A DNA stretch of 6,049 nucleotides, taken from the NCBI GenBank assembly GCA_900321265.1, contig ONVJ01000124.1, positions 1-6,049 on the forward strand. Direction: 5' to 3'. The position numbers and the translations under genes were made by a program. Under the pieces are notes generated by a model. The model saw only the letters and a list, made by a program, of their open reading frames with translations, ran no database searches and was not told where the DNA came from. Source of the DNA: an uncultured Eubacteriales bacterium (GTDB lineage Bacteria > Bacillota > Clostridia > Oscillospirales > CAG-272). This document shows, piece after piece, positions 5,728-6,049 of the stretch (its first letter is position 1; the number at the start of each line of letters is the position of its first letter).

Positions 5728-6049
5728 ATGAAAAGAATCCTATCGCCCGCAGCGCTGATCCTCGCGCTGCTCCTGCTCCTGATCCCGCTTGCCGGATGCT
5801 CGGATCCCGTGACGCCCGACGACACACTGCCGTCGGCCGACACTACCGCCGCCGAGGACACCGACCCGCCCGAAGAGACGGTCCCCGCGAATCAAAGGGA
5901 CACTCTCGGAGAGCATAAGTATCTGGGTGAGAAGTACATCATACTCTCAAGGACCCGCACGAACTACGAATATGTCGGCGACGACTCCACCGGCGACCTC
6001 ATCAAGACTGCCGTGGCAAAGCGCAACATGAACGCCGAGGAGCGCCTCG
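5728..6049 (+). CDS. Lipoprotein, probable ABC-transporter solute-binding protein (3' end outside window)
   Basis: The frame is open to the window end, giving 107 residues and one extra base of a longer protein. Residues 1-24 are a lipoprotein signal: MKR, a Leu-rich hydrophobic core and the lipobox LAGC with Cys24. A Thr/Asp/Pro/Glu-rich linker follows (about 25-66). The mature domain then begins with YLGEKYIILSR, continues to TGDLIKTAVAKRN (about 90-102) and ends at EERL. In Clostridia this start, with a short beta strand followed by a helix containing the RN..EER pattern, is common in family 1 sugar-binding proteins. It would capture a ligand outside the membrane for an ABC importer, whose permease genes would lie to the right and are not visible. 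It is read divergently from the isomerase operon from its own strong promoter. The lipoprotein call is firm; the solute-binding call rests on the N-terminus only. Confidence 0.72.
   Translation, partial: MKRILSPAALILALLLLLIPLAGCSDPVTPDDTLPSADTTAAEDTDPPEETVPANQRDTLGEHKYLGEKYIILSRTRTNYEYVGDDSTGDLIKTAVAKRNMNAEERL

Overview
The window looks like chromosome from a gut-type member of the Bacillota, probably class Clostridia. This is inferred from lipoproteins with Thr/Glu-rich linkers after the lipobox, a sortase-type C-terminus with an NPTTGD motif, strong Shine-Dalgarno sites, sigma-A-type promoters and a fairly GC-rich coding sequence in which AT-rich DNA is confined mainly to promoter regions. 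No rRNA, tRNA, CRISPR array, insertion sequence, phage gene or attachment site was recognised.

Layout, left to right: a perfect 18-bp hairpin (26-64) lies next to the left edge. Four genes then run leftward on the minus strand. In transcription order they are a TIM-barrel sugar phosphate isomerase/epimerase (4560-5489), a PHP-domain metallohydrolase of the CehA/McbA type (3162-4541), a lipoprotein carrying a ComEC-like metallo-beta-lactamase domain (1181-3052), and a secreted protein with a CBM9/DOMON-like beta-sandwich and a cell-wall sorting signal (95-1126). The gaps are 18, 109 and 54 nt, and no intrinsic terminator was seen in them, so a single operon is likely. At the right, a divergent plus-strand gene (5728 to the window end) encodes the first 107 residues of a lipoprotein that resembles a sugar ABC-transporter solute-binding protein.

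The 238-bp divergent intergenic region (5490-5727) is the best regulatory region in the window. It has two well-formed, back-to-back extended -10 promoters. The leftward operon also has a GC-rich leader in which a 10-nt segment can pair with the Shine-Dalgarno site of the isomerase gene, in competition with a local hairpin.

How the genes may work together (inference): a surface protein and a solute-binding lipoprotein could capture a carbohydrate-like ligand, with the isomerase/epimerase and PHP hydrolase acting in the cytoplasm. The secreted metallo-beta-lactamase protein would act outside the membrane on an unknown substrate. The substrate cannot be read from the sequence. All domain families are known; the points worth a second look are the combination of genes, the lipoprotein architecture and the operon leader.
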